Origin: Emydura subglobosa
Taxonomy: Eukaryota > Chordata > Testudines > Chelidae
NCBI GenBank assembly: GCA_007922225.1
Contig: ML680086.1
Coordinates: 8,621,472-8,685,471 of the forward strand
Direction of reading: 5' to 3'
Length of the DNA: 64,000 bases
The translations under genes were made by a program, and so were the position numbers. A model generated the notes under the pieces. The model was not told the DNA's origin. It worked only from the letters and a program-made list of their open reading frames with translations, and ran no database searches. This document shows positions 1-11,449 of the stretch, in pieces. Each line of letters starts with the position of its first letter. The first letter of the stretch is position 1.

Positions 1-1194
1 ATTGGCACAAAATATAGCAGTGGAGGGGGTTCATGGAAACCTGTCCAAAAATCCATGATGAGGAAAGGTACAGAGGTTTTACTACTCATCGATAAACACT
101 TTAACAGGAGCCTGGGTTTGAATAACCCTTGCATCAGAAGCATGTTTCACCTGTTCTTACAGCCTGTGGCCAAACATGTATTATATGTTTTTTCAACAAC
201 AAGCATAGATTTTTAGCCAGTCCAAGCCCAGAAATCTCACACCTCTCGTCAAACAATCCTCAAATCCTTGACGCTGTAACTCAAATGTTCAGTGGAGCTC
301 CAAAATTAACGTGTCTCTATCCATGCTTTCACAGATAGACACCGACCAAAACCAGAATCTTGGACTGGAACCCCTCTGAGTTTTGTGGGATTGAACTCAC
401 ATTCAAATACCCTGATCCAAACCAACTGCAATGATGTTGGCTTCAGGCCAGATGAAAAAATGTAAAAGGGGCTTATTTTCCAGTTCTGATTCAGCTAAAA
501 TCTTGCAAGATTTTGTCTCCCAGAGGAGGAAGTTCTGAAGCTTTGAAATCCTAAACTAAACCTTAAATCTGATATGACCTCCAACTGTGAACCGTAGTCT
601 AACCCTAATCCAGATCGGAATAGCACCTCCTTGGCCAATCTCTGCCAACAGCCAATTGGCATGGGTAAGCTTAGTTTTGTGCATCCACGGATGTGCCCAA
701 AGATTTTCAGTGAGATATAAAATTCACATTAGGGCCATATCCTGAGACAAGCTGAGCCACTGCCACTTAGTCCGGGACATGTGCTCAACATCTCTCAAGA
801 TCAGGCCCTTACAGAGGATTATTTTTAATGAAAAATGTGCACTTCTATAAACTTTGAGGCCTGGGAGAGGATGCCCATTAGCTATTATGATATTAACAAT
901 AAACAGGCTAGTGAATCATGGCTCTCCTCTGGAAGGAATCAGAAATGCTCAGCTTTATATGATAGCCCCTATACTGCTAACAGATAAAGGGAATTTATCT
1001 TTCACTCAGGTGGCTGAGGTCTGTATTTGTGAAGCAGCAAGATCAGGATCTAGACTTGCTACTACCATGAAGTTCCATGGGAGTCTGGTGAAATCAGTCC
1101 CATGAAGACAAAAACTAGGAAAGTCTAGGTGACCTTCGATTGGTTACAGTCTAACCATGTTCCTGGGGGCAAGGGTCAAGATGTTGGTAATGAG

Positions 1195-1300
1195 ATGCAG
1201 CCGTGTTGGTCCTAGGATATTAGGTAGACAAGGTGGATGATGTAATATCTTTTATTGGACCAACTTCTGTTGGTGAAAGGGACAAGCATGTCTCCAACAG
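1195..1300 (-). repeat. Penelope-like dispersed repeat fragment
   Basis: This segment (gtgttggtcc at the left, then tcttttattggaccaac and ttctgttggtga) belongs to the same family as the copies at 21485-21600 and 37637-37778 in this window. Read on the minus strand it matches the part of the 21.5-kb copy that follows its ribozyme-like core. The core itself is lost or scrambled at the 1290-1310 end. Assignment to Penelope-like retroelements is from memory of the family, not from a search. Confidence 0.5.
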
Positions 1301-2836
1301 AAGATGAGAAAAAAATGTCTAAACAAAGCAAATTAAAATAAAGGGGATTATTAGCAAATCATCAAATTATCTAAACCTGGTTGATTAAACCATATCAAAT
1401 AAACCAACGATTCTTTACAAGAATTACCAATTAATTTGGGAAGACAGCAGAGAGTTTATCATCAGCCTGAAAATAACAGGATATTGTCAATCTCAATGCC
1501 AGCTGAATGCTTATATTTCAGCCAAATGATTGTTAAAGGGAGGCTCAAATCACTCACATGTCAAAGCTGATGTTGAGACTACAGCTCTGCAGCCAGTTAA
1601 GGCAGCCTGCCCAAATGATAGGTGATTAGGAATTAAGCTCTGCCCCACAACATAAGGCTACATGAAGCATTCAGTACAGTTTAGAATGTTACATTTAACT
1701 AGCAAATAAAAGAAAGTAGAAAAATAGCATGATTTCAATATACAACTCCTAATCCGTAAAATACATATGAATCTGTTCTTTCAGACACCTCTTTAACTGA
1801 GGGCTGTTTCTGGTATTTGTGGAACTATTCTAGAGGTGCTATTCTCAGATAAATTCTGTGCATTCATTGTACACATGCTCTTGCACACACATGCCCACAC
1901 TCACCACCTGCTGGAGCTAAAAAAGCAAGTGCAAGAATGCCAAGGGAGAGCTGTCTCAGGAAACTCGTACATGGTTGAAAAGATTAGCCGGTGATTTTCT
2001 CAGCTCAGTTGATTAACATTGATGGCCTTGCTGGCTGGCTAGAGGCTACTTGCTTGTAGATGTCGAGTCTTAAATGTTGCACATTGCTGGATACCTACGC
2101 TTCAGTGGCAGCCAGGAGGGTAGAGAAAAGACAGGCCTTTCTATCAGGCATGATGACTTTTTGTGGCCAGAAGCCAGCAGCCAGAATCAAGCTAGGGCAT
2201 CTTCTTTTCCTTCAGTTTTTGTGCATGGTGGCCTGCCTGGTCCCTCCCCTTTGGAACTTCTCAGGAGCTTGTTGGTGAATTCTTATGATTTACTCTATCA
2301 GAGTAAAAAGTCTTTTCCTCCTAAAATCACAACTTTGGTGGTTCCACTTTCACATGCAGGTCCATTTGCCTCACAGAGTCAATAGGATTTAAGCTCCTAA
2401 ATCAGTTGGACAGTTTTGACCATTTTACCCTCAGTCTTAGCCCTCTAAAAACAATTGAGGGGTTAATGATAGGAACCTGCTCATTATGTACCTGGAGTTT
2501 TGGGATCCCAGATGCCTCCCCCCTTTCGCATGCAGGGACAGAAAGATTCTGCTTTTATTGACTTATAGACAAGAGGAGCTACATTTGCAAAATAACTCAA
2601 CAAATGGGCCAGAAGATTTGCAAGAAATTTTGTTTGCTCACCTAAAAACCTGTATTTGTACTTGCAAATAGGGATTCCCATGCAGAGTTAGGTGCATGCT
2701 TACCTGGCAGTTTGCACATGCCCACAGGCAGGATGGTGGCTATTCTTTTACCCAGCTATGATGGAATAATTTTAGGAGGCTCTTAAAATATGGCCCTAAA
2801 AATTGACAAACTCTATTGGCAGGGACAGTTAGACTT

Positions 2837-3010
2837 GTGCTTAAAGCACCAGTCTGCAGAGCAGGAAACCAGAACACTATTCCCAGCTGTCACTTCTCCT
2901 CTCTGTGACTCAGTTTCCTTGTTTATAAAACAGGGCTGATATGGACTTTGTAGAGGCATTGTGAGCTTTGAATCCTTCATGTCTGAAAAGCATTCTGAGA
3001 TCTTCACATA
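2837..3010 (+). repeat. CORE/MIR-type SINE, diverged
   Basis: The stretch contains the landmarks of vertebrate CORE-SINEs in order: a degraded tRNA-like head, then ctgtgactcagtttcc, a degraded form of the 'tctgtaaaat' block (tttataaaacagggct), and near 2990 'cattctgagatcttcac', the usual tail block. Related copies lie at 40858-41000, 60297-60560, 61360-61530 and 62225-62430. It is old and lies inside the ASIP intron. Confidence 0.55.
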
Positions 3011-3064
3011 AAAAGACATTGTAGATGGGCAAAGTGTTATGAACTACCCACAGATTGTCATCGC

Positions 3065-3235
3065 TTTGCCAGTGGAGGATAGTTCCCTACGGTGTATTCT
3101 CCAGGGCTGTTTCCAGTCCTGTTTTAAATGACTCAGGATAGCGGGCTAGGGGCTTCCACTAATTCTTTTGAGAGGCCATTCTAATGTCCAGTACTGGCCC
3201 CACTATTAGGTATTATCTCGTGATCTCAAGACAAC
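3065..3235 (-). mobile_element. CR1 LINE fragment, antisense
   Basis: The plus strand reads like the antisense of a CR1 3' region: 'agttccctacggtgtattctccagggctg', 'ttttaaatgactcaggata' and 'ggggcttccactaattcttttgagagg' correspond to the segment whose sense strand encodes the end of CR1 ORF2 and its 3' flank. It is strongly diverged and truncated at both ends, so the edges are approximate. Confidence 0.45.
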
Positions 3236-3323
3236 ATTTCTCTTGGTCAAGTCTTGTATTGATACTTATTCATAATCCTGGATTGCTGTTGAGTAAATAA
3301 AAATGTTCATTTCTATCTTGCAG

Positions 3324-3500
3324 AAAAAGACCCACACAAGAAAGTCCCACAGGCCCAGGCCCACGCACCCAGCTAATTGTGTGGCTACCTGGGCAAATTG
3401 CAAGCCACCCTCTCCGCCATGCTGTGATGTTTGCGCTTTCTGCCACTGCCGGCTTTTTCAGACCATCTGCTACTGCCGAGTCGCAAACCCAAACTGCTAA
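3324..3500 (+). CDS. ASIP: Agouti signalling protein (ASIP), last coding exon with the cysteine-rich domain
   Basis: ASIP is a secreted inverse agonist/antagonist of melanocortin receptors that controls pigment type. The exon follows a cag acceptor at 3321-3323, is in phase 0, and encodes 58 residues plus TAA at 3498-3500. It opens with a basic stretch (KKTHTRKSHRPRP) and then the agouti domain. All ten cysteines are present with mammalian spacing: C-x6-C-x6-CC-x2-C-x2-C-x-C-x6-C-x-C-x6-C. The C-terminal NC ending is kept. The receptor-contact triplet, Arg-Phe-Phe in mammals, is Arg-Leu-Phe here (CGG CTT TTT). Sequence between the first two cysteines (VATWAN) also differs from the mammalian version. 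The AHCY gene lies downstream in tail-to-tail orientation, as in mammals and birds. The frame is open, so I treat the exon as functional. A diverged paralogue is possible but less likely given the location. Confidence 0.88.
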   Translation, partial: KKTHTRKSHRPRPTHPANCVATWANCKPPSPPCCDVCAFCHCRLFQTICYCRVANPNC

Positions 3501-5344
3501 ACCAAAACCAGGAATGCAGTGCTGGAACTCTGTCATTACTTGCTCCAATGTTTGTTTCAACCTGTTTGTCGCATGCCTATTGCAAGCAAAGTAGAAAGCT
3601 TTTGAAGCTGTCTGGCAGGCTTTGTGTTCCCCAGAATTGAATGAAGGAACACTATCCTCATCAAGTCATTCATTACAGGGAGTGTGAGGATGGGGAGATG
3701 GAGGCTTACGGGCTGACAGAGTAATTACAACAGAGCTGAAGGGGAGCAGGTTCCATCTCAAGGAGAATTTCTCTTTCTTTCAGAAATGTGACATCTCACC
3801 ACAGGTTTGTATGAGGAGGGCTCAGGCTGAATGCCCTACGTTTTCAGCGTCCATCTACGGTATGAAACTGGCCACCTTAAAACAAGTTTGACTAACACAA
3901 CAGGGGACCTAGTGTTTACCACAGTATCATGTGGTTTACCTGTGGGGACAGCACCACATGTTATATTAGAAACAGGATACCATGCTATCAGTGCAGGCTT
4001 TAAGGTTAGCCCCTTCCCCATACATGGAGTAAAGACTAGGGCTATAGCCTGGATATAATGTGGTTTTGGCCCTATCTGCCCAGCTAGGTAGATGTATGAC
4101 ACTACTGTGCACCAGCACAGCCAATTCCAGGGTTCCAAGACTCTTGGGGATTTTTATCTACCATCAGTAGTTTGGTATAAGGGGAACTACTTTAGTTTTT
4201 GTTCTTAGAGATCCTTCCAGGCTTCATGTCTTTTCTGGTGACACTCAGCAGCATAATCACCAAGTATAGATCTGAGATGTCATAGTAGGGAGAGTGGGAG
4301 CAGGGCTGGAAGCTGGTTTTAGTGTTGAGGGTGGTCTTCACCCCATCCCAGCTCTCTATCTCCACCCCCTCTCATCTCAGACTGTAGGCTGTATGTCCTC
4401 CACTGCTTTGACTCTCTTCTGCAACCCTTTCCCTGCTCCCACCACCGCTGCCAGTCATCAATGGACCATTGTGCCTGGTACCACTGGCCCAACTAACGCT
4501 CCTAAGGCTGCCCCATGAAGTGCTTCTATGAGCAGTCTGTTGGTCTGCTAGATCAGAATGCAGGACCCTTCAACATTCCTAAATCTCAGAGCCTTCCTGC
4601 CATGACAGCTTTCCCCAAGCACACGACAGCAGCCCGGAGAGGGTCCTCTGCCTCCATTCTCTGCCTAGACCCAAACCGGGGTAACGTTACTTTTTTTTCC
4701 CGCTGATAATTGCTAAATATAGCTGAGGGCTGCAAGATGTTCTATGCAATTAAGAAGACTCAAAAGATATAGATGCTCTCTGAAGCCATTATGGCAACAT
4801 TTGCTCATAAATGATTGCCTCCTTTTCCCACTCCAACTGAAAACCCAAAGCTCAAGACACAAGATGAGCAGATGATAAATTCTGACCCTCCTTAAAATTA
4901 AAAGAAAAACCAAGGAGAGGCTAAATAATGACAGACACCCCCCCTCCCCCCGTGTGCATTCCTTTGCCTATTGACTGCCATAAATCTTGCAAGGTTGGAT
5001 TCTATTAAAGTGTTCATAATTTCTTTTAATCATGGAAAAAAAGAAGTCAAGAAAAAACACACACTAGATACAGGTTGACTGGGCCAAATCATGACATGCT
5101 TACTCAGGTTGAGGAGTACTTTACTCTGCCATAGACCTACTCAACATAAGGTTCACACAATCTGACCTATAATATCCTTAAATGGTATTCCCACGGACAG
5201 CAGAAAAGGTCCTAAATAGCCATTACAACCATACTAATGGTCATATGATATTTTGGAATGTGCAGTGCAAATGAAATGCTTTTCTCGAGTGTAGTGCTCA
5301 GACAAAATGAGAACCTGATAGACCCTTCACTAAGAACCTTTACT
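3501..5344. other. ASIP 3' flank, no gene seen
   Basis: This should contain the ASIP 3' UTR. I do not see a canonical AATAAA close to the stop codon; ATTAAA at 5004-5009 and AGTAAA near 4027 are weak candidates. Short open frames here have no recognisable domains. No repeat could be named with confidence. Confidence 0.4.
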
Positions 5345-5598
5345 AAGGCTATCTCCACACGGCAAGTTACTGTGCAGCAAGCCAGGATGTGAATCTACAG
5401 CACACTACCTTGCCATGCAGTAACGTCCCGTGTGAACACTTCTATAGTGCAGTGAAAGTCCTGAAGTGCAGCTTGTCTTACCATGCTTTCAAGTAGTTGT
5501 AAGCCAAGTCACACTCTAGGACTTCCATTGCACCACAGCAGGGTCCATATGTGACAATACAGCATATCAGCTTGCTACGCAGTATCTTCACACCCTAC
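5345..5598. mobile_element. Non-autonomous DNA element with imperfect terminal inverted repeats
   Basis: The left end (aaggctatctccacacggc) and the reverse complement of the right end (TAGGGTGTGAAGATACTGC) resemble each other in the 'ggytrtstacac' style seen in other elements of this window (25673, 28179, 59211). The interior carries 'gcagtgaaagtcctgaagtgcagc'-type blocks typical of a dispersed turtle element. No clear target duplication is readable, and no coding capacity is present. Confidence 0.4.
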
Positions 5599-5914
5599 CT
5601 AGCCATGCAACATGGACAGGCCCTCAGGTTCAGACATGCTTAGTTCCCTGTTCTCTACATCCCTATACTGGACCTCCACTCTTATCAATTCTCTCTCACA
5701 TGGGTGAACTCTTCCCTGAGTGAGTGGTGCCCTTAATTGAAACAGAATTATTTGCTTGAATGAGGATTGCTCAGATGAGGAGGTATTGGCAAAATCAGGC
5801 CCTTCGACTCTAGTCAGGACTGGATATGGAAGCCTGAGAGGCTGAACATGTGATGTGCTAAGTGCTTCCCGTGAGATGCTGCATGCCATCGATTCCCATA
5901 GGACAGGGGAACAA

Positions 5915-6135
5915 AAATTCAAAAACCAAAAAACAGAAACCCTAAATTTTTCAGTTTCCAAAAACTGAAATGATATTGTAAGTTGAAACAAAACAAATTT
6001 TTGTTTTTAAACTCTGGGGGAAAAAATCTAATATTTTTGCCTAAATCCATTCTTTCCTGCAGAAAATGTCAATGTAAATGAAACCACATTTTCTAATGGG
6101 AAAATTTTTCGGTTGAAAAATTTGGACCACCTTTA
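5915..6135. repeat. AT-rich dispersed repeat of the 'gaaaaattt' type
   Basis: Long alternation of A- and T-runs with repeated 'aaaatttttc' and 'gttgaaaaattt' blocks. Similar sequence occurs at 19925-20262, around 48410-48780 and at 61790-62010. It looks like an old non-autonomous element but ends cannot be set. Confidence 0.35.
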
Positions 6136-8378
6136 GCAAAACTCAGATATGCAATTCTAACATTGCAACCTATAGTTGCTTATCTGTGATTAGTGGAAAG
6201 GTGAAGCGTCATCTCAAGCATAGTTATTTGTGTGTATACATGCATGATTTATAACAAAGTATTTAAGTCATTAAAGACAAAATAAATATCAGCTTGTTTT
6301 CATTAATGGCACAAATGAACTTATAATCAATACTATGAAATTGTCATTAGCCTTAATTACATTACTCTTTCAGCAACTGTTCACACTGAATAAGCATATA
6401 TAGGAGTATGGAAACCAATAAAACATATATACATAGCAATTACGTCTCATGTTCCGTTTGAAGAGTTTTTTTAAACAGGGAGGGGGGAAATACGTGATAC
6501 TTTCTCTGGGGTTAAGGGACCTCACTCGTAAAATTAAGAGACCAGAGTGGGATATTTTGAAAAGATACCTGGATGATAAAGTTTGCTGATAGACAGAGGG
6601 TTAGAGTCAGAATTTCCTGTGTTGTAAATCAGCATATCTCCTTTGATTTACACCTCCTGAGAATCTTGTCCATGACATGGGGTTCAGGCAAGGAAGCTGT
6701 GCTTGAAAATTCTTCTGAAGGTCTTTCCAGATCTCTGACGTGCCAGGTAAGAGAAGTGAAGTATGGCTTTTCAAAGAGTTTTTGACCAGTTTCCCAAATC
6801 AGAGCTTGATAGCTGAAGGTATTGGATAAAAGTTAAAATGAGGGGGCTCAACAGAAAACTAGCAGGGAGCCACAGATAGAATATTTTCAAGGTGGGTGAC
6901 AGTATCTCCAGGACACAGTTTTAGGTGATTTGTTAATAAATGCAGTTTGGAAGATGATATTGGGCACAAAGTAGCCAAGTTTGAAGTTGATACAAAAGTT
7001 GGAGGCTAAGCAAAATATGAAGAACAATGCTTGTGTACTCCAGAGAATATGAATTTGGGAGATGACTGATCTTTTCTTCCCAACAATTTCCTCTTCCCTT
7101 TGGTATGCTCTCACATCCCTGCACTCATCTGCATGGCTTTGAAAAAATCTCCACTTTTTTACATTCAATGTTGCTGCTAATTCATTGGCTGAGAAAATTG
7201 GGATGCACCAAATTTGTGTCACCTCTCTTCAATTTAGGCAGATATACTGTCAGATTGGTTATATAGAAGCAGTAAGACCCCAGGGGCCTGATGCACCATT
7301 GCCTCACACTGTGTTGTCATTTAAACTGATGTAAATGGCATACAAAGTGCCACCCTTCTGACATTGTAGCATTTGACATCCACTTTACATTCAGAGGATC
7401 GCCACCCTCAGGAAACAAAAAATCCTAAACCAGACCCTCAAAAATCATGACGTTTTTTATAAAAATCGGATCCTGGTTTTTAGTCCCTTTTGACTTTTTA
7501 ACTCCCTTCTGTTCCTCCGCCAATGTATGTGCGATAATTTCAGGAGAAAAGTCAAATGCTAATTGCACACAAAATTGCATGCCTTGTTCTGGCTGCTAGG
7601 GGAGGAGTTTTCACTTATCCTTTATTCACCCCTAAGGTAGGGGCAATTCCAGCCATTTCCCTATTACTGTCTTGACCCAACAGCAATACTTCTCTGCCAC
7701 CTGCTGCCCCCGGACTGTTCTGCCCAGATCTCAGCAGCACCACTTCCCCAATTCCCCATTCCTGCTGCTCAGGGGCTTTTCCTCTGCTTTGGGGCCAGAT
7801 AAGAAGGCAGTCCTGAGCTGCAGGGCAGGGCTGTGTCCTCACCCTTGAGGCTCTCGCACCGAGCTCTGGCCAGTGTGCCCAGCCCTGAAGATCATGGGAT
7901 GAGAGGAGCTTTTCATGTCATCACAACAGCTCCTCCTACAGGCACCAAAATCCCATGACTGATGATCAATTTGTGAGAGTCTGCAATACTGCAACACTGT
8001 CATCCCCTGGCTGCCCAAAGGGGACTCCGCCCCACCCCACTCCCAGGCTGGGATACAGCCATTCTATCCCCTCCATCTCCCACCCCCATCACTCTCTTTG
8101 GCACCCCCTTCAGCTTCCCTCCTACCCCTGCACCCCATTCCCCTGCCCACCCTAAATCTGCTTCCTGCTCTCAAGCCCAGCTCTCCCTCATTTTCCCATC
8201 CATCTTCCACGGGGTCTCTGCTGCTCTTCACAGTCCTTGTGTCCCGTCAATCCCCCTGACCCATAGAATGGCAGCCCTTCTGCCTGTGGGCATGGCTTCT
8301 ATCTCACTGAACACAGTGGGAATGGCAGCCAACTTCATTAAGGGCAGCCTCCCTTCCATATGCAGATAGGCCCTAGGG
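6136..8378. other. Intergenic spacer, nothing supported
   Basis: I see no gene. The stretch at 7245-7330 resembles the palindromic 'gggcctgat...' turtle repeats in a decayed form. The GC-richer part from 7600 to 8200 has open frames on both strands, but they are proline/serine-rich and low-complexity and show no domain. Confidence 0.35.
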
Positions 8379-8578
8379 CCGGGGTTCTCAAACTGGGGGT
8401 CATGACCCCTCAGGGGGTCACGAGGTTATGGGGGGAGGGAGTCGCAAGTTGTCAGCCCCCATGCATGCGGGTAAGGAGGGCATGGCATGGGGAGGGTCAT
8501 CACTTTTGTGGGGGCGGTCATCACAGCCTGAAATATTTTCAAAGGGGGGTCCCAGCAAAAAAAGTTTGAGATCCCCTG
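8379..8578. mobile_element. hAT-like MITE with palindromic 8-bp target duplication
   Basis: A 200-bp element with terminal inverted repeats: left ccggggttctcaaact and right, read in reverse complement, CAGGGGATCTCAAACT. It is flanked by the 8-bp direct repeat ccctaggg at 8371-8378 and 8579-8586. An 8-bp duplication and the C-A-G-G-G-G-T-T-C-T-C start are typical of hAT (Charlie-like) non-autonomous elements. There is no transposase. The left terminal dinucleotide is CC rather than CA, one substitution. Confidence 0.8.
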
Positions 8579-8631
8579 CCCTAGGGAAATGGGGCTATCT
8601 TGCTGGTGTAGTAGGAAGAGAGCCTGAGACA

Positions 8632-9350
8632 TGAGGCCTGGTATAAAGGCCTAGTGTAAGGCCTAAGGCCCAAATAGAGTTAAGCCCTGCTGACATAAAG
8701 CAAAGTTAATAAAAGTCAGGGTGGGAGCAGGAGTCAGGCACTGTTACCAAACATGCCTACTTGTAAGTTCACAGAACCTGGCAAACACAGGGCTGGTATT
8801 GCAAAAACACAAACATACCTAGGAAGTGCTAGGCGCAGGACAACAGGTAAACAGAATCCAGAAGGGCAGTACCAGAACACCCCGATACCAAGAATAGTAT
8901 AAACACACATCCCAAAGATAACAGGCACATCACCCCTCTTAAAAGATAAGATCAGGATGACAGTGTAACGGATAGAGATGTTTTGAGCAAACCAACACGT
9001 ACAAGGTAAAAAGGGTGCTAACTAACCACGTCAGAGGGGCAATATGTAACTTGTTTGTATCAGTGTATAAGAGAGGGGTGACGTGGGAAGTGTCTTTATC
9101 TGACCAAGGGGACAACAGAAAGTCCCGCCATTCACTGAGCCGAATCCATTGTAACGGGCATACATGTGCTAGTGTAAGTAGACATTGATCGGGGGAGCTA
9201 AGACCGTGCTTCGTTGATAATAAACCTAGCAAAGCACTGATCCACGTCTGTGGTCTGCTTGGGCAGCACAATCAAAGTCTGCTGTATGGGCTATCTGGTC
9301 AGAGCCAGCGCAGCCCTCAGAGAGAACACACATGCAGCCAACAACTGACG
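8632..9350 (+). mobile_element. ERV-type LTR, probably solo (family A, copy 1)
   Basis: Starts at tgaggcctgg and carries a promoter-like and leader-like middle (gtgtataagagagggg near 9064) followed by a polyadenylation signal (gataataaacc near 9218). It aligns over most of its length with the reverse complement of 11450-12182; for example cccgccattcact pairs with cccgccattaagt, and tccattgtaac is shared. No gag/pol/env frame follows it. The 3' edge is not certain. Confidence 0.6.
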
Positions 9351-9580
9351 ACAGCTTGCTTCAGCCCTATCGACAGTAATAGGAGACAGACTGTTTTGAA
9401 TACGGGAAAATTCATGAGTTGGCATCTTTCTTCAGGTTTTTATGAGAAAGATAAAACAAAACCACAAATTACTACAGTCAGCCATTCTGCATTCATGTGG
9501 CACTGGTGTAGATAACTGCCTAAGATGCAGGGCAGTGGAGGATGTTTATTCACTGCCTGGGCTGTTCACCTTAGAGTTAT

Positions 9581-10050
9581 GGTATGTCTATATTGCAGCC
9601 GGGGTGCGATTGCAGCATGTGTAAGCATACCCAAGCTAGCTTTGCTATTCATAGGCGTGTGCAGCACATTTCATTAGGATGTGCACACATTACCCAGGGA
9701 ATTTTACCTGCATCCTTATTTTTCGGTTATGGCGACCTGGCGCCCAACGTCTTACCCGCCGCAGGAAAAACTACCGGCATCCTTATTTTCGGCGGGTTTG
9801 TCAAGCCCTGAATTAGAGTGTGCCTGGGCACACCCGGCATACCCCATGTGCACGCCTATGTTGCTATCACTGACCAAACCTAGCTCAAATAATAATAGCA
9901 GTGAAGCCACTCAAGTATGTACCCAAGGTTTTGGTGAGGCAGGACTAGCCCATGATGCTGTAGCTTCACTGCTATTGTTACTGGAGTTAACTTGGATCTA
10001 GCTAAATCAAAGCCCCCTTGGTTATGTCTGCATGTGCTGCAGTCACACCT
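9581..10050. mobile_element. TIR element of the 'ggtatgtcta' family, interrupted by a smaller element
   Basis: Left block ggtatgtctatattgcagcc and right block, in reverse complement, gtgtgactgcagcacatgca are related inverted ends. The middle keeps 'gcatacccaagctagc'. A second element (9650-9860) is inserted inside it. Related elements lie at 25673-25939, 28179-28478 and 59211-59452. Confidence 0.45.
9650..9860. mobile_element. Small non-autonomous DNA element nested in another element
   Basis: Inverted ends CATAGGCGTGTGCA (left) and CATAGGCGTGCACA (right, reverse complement) bound a 211-bp element. Flanks are ttgctatt at 9642-9649 and ttgctatc at 9861-9868, giving a 7-of-8 target duplication in the hAT style. 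The interior contains the direct repeat gcatccttatttt...cgg twice (about 9710 and 9777), unusual for so short an element. Confidence 0.7.
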
Positions 10051-10570
10051 CCCCACTGTGATGTCGCCCTCCCCCCAGTTATTAGAGTTTTCTGGGTGAG
10101 AGGCAACAGCTGTGCCACATTTCCTATCTCATAGTAGTAGGCGGAAATCCATTGGGTGCACTAGGTTCATCATATCATTGAAAAAAGACATGAACCATGA
10201 CAATTTGAGAGAGCACAGAAATGTTATGACTAAGGCCCTACTTAACTTGTGCTATTGCAGAAATTCCAGATTCTACAATAACAGTTTGCACTGCAATTTT
10301 GACAGGGGGAGCCCTGGCTACACTGGGGCTGAGAGCAGCAGCCACAGGTCCCCACTCTCAGCCCTGGACATCAGACAATGGAAAATCACAGAACAGTAAT
10401 AATAGAATTTATTACCGCAAATAATAAGGTTCGTTATTACTTTTCCACAATTTTCCATGGCTTGTTCACAACTCAGCCACAATTTTTTGACAATCATCTT
10501 GTAATTCAGGTAGGGCCTTAGTTATGACCCAAATAGTGTGGAGATAGAAGAGGTCTAGAGACAGTCAATG

Positions 10571-10942
10571 CAGTGGCGTACCAAGGTGGGGGTGGGGCTC
10601 CCCCTCCCAAGTCAGCGTTGGGCTGTGGGGCAGGAGCGAGAGAGGCCGGCACCACACGGCGGGTAAGTGGGCAGGAGGGCAGTGAAGCCCGGAAAGATCC
10701 AGGCTGAGCCACCAAAATGAGCCACAGAAAGTCCCCCGGCACAGGACAAGGTAAGTGATGTGTCCCCCACCTCCTGCAGGTGGGGACTCCACCCCTCCCC
10801 GGGGAAGCTGGGAGACGGCAACGTCTGGTGGGAGCAGGGGACCCCTCCTGCCCTGCGTGGGGGGAGAGGGGTGCATGAGGCCTGTGGGGGGCGCAAATGC
10901 AGGCTTGGTCCCTGGGCGCCAGAGACCCACGGAACGCCACTG
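10571..10942. mobile_element. hAT-like element, GC-rich, perfect 8-bp duplication
   Basis: Left end CAGTGGCGTACC and right end, in reverse complement, CAGTGGCGTTCC form terminal inverted repeats. The 8-bp sequence agtcaatg flanks both sides exactly (10563-10570 and 10943-10950). The 372-bp interior is GC-rich, rich in G and C runs, and lacks a transposase. Open frames across it on both strands are by-products of this composition. Confidence 0.85.
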
Positions 10943-11019
10943 AGTCAATGAAAATGACTAGAGACCTGGAAAGACTGGACTTCCTTATGAGGAGACAGTG
11001 ACGAGATGAAGACCGTTTG

Positions 11020-11400
11020 CCTTACAGAGGAAATGCATTTGCTGCAAGAACAAGGACACAATCAATGAAATCAAAAGGCAGCACTTATAAAAACACATTG
11101 CCTGTGGAATTCATTGACACAAGACATCAATGAAGTCAATAGATTAGTAGGATTCAAAAAAAGGATTTAACATGTACATGGATAATAAGCACACTGTACG
11201 TACATTGGACAGGATCAACATTTAGATAGGTTATAAAAACCTCTCGTCCTTCAGGGCATAAGCCACCCACTAATTGCCTGGAGATAGGAAAAAATTCCCC
11301 TACCGTTTGGTTCTCCTAACTGTCCATTTATGGGAGGTTTCAACTTCCTCTAAAGTACCTGATCCTGGCCACTGTCATACAGGATACTGGACTAAATGAA
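11020..11400 (+). mobile_element. CR1 LINE 3' end, sense
   Basis: Contains CR1 3' landmarks in order: 'tgtggaattcattgacacaagacatc', 'gattcaaaaaaaggattt', 'cttcagggcataagcc', 'ggaaaaaattcccc', and the terminal 'actgtcatacaggatactggactaaatgaacca'. The copy is 5' truncated and diverged. Confidence 0.7.
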
Positions 11401-11449
11401 CCACTCTCACCTGTTGTCAGTGTTTGTCAGTTGTCAGTATTGGCTGTGT

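Larger units (their letters stand above)
1..3323 (+). other. ASIP: ASIP intron (3' part of the last intron)
   Basis: Non-coding sequence upstream of the last ASIP exon. It ends in a good acceptor: a pyrimidine-rich stretch (tttctatcttgcag) finishing at 3323. I looked for the preceding short lysine-rich ASIP exon and for the signal-peptide exon on the plus strand and did not see either, so they probably lie before the window. Apart from a Penelope-like fragment, a SINE and a CR1 piece listed separately, I see nothing else here; the open frames are short and do not look like protein. Confidence 0.6.

Noticed and set aside
7955..8160. Proline-rich plus-strand open frame
   Set aside because: C-rich simple sequence with no conserved features.
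10518..10951. Several overlapping open frames on both strands
   Set aside because: They arise from the GC-rich interior of the hAT-like element at 10571-10942.
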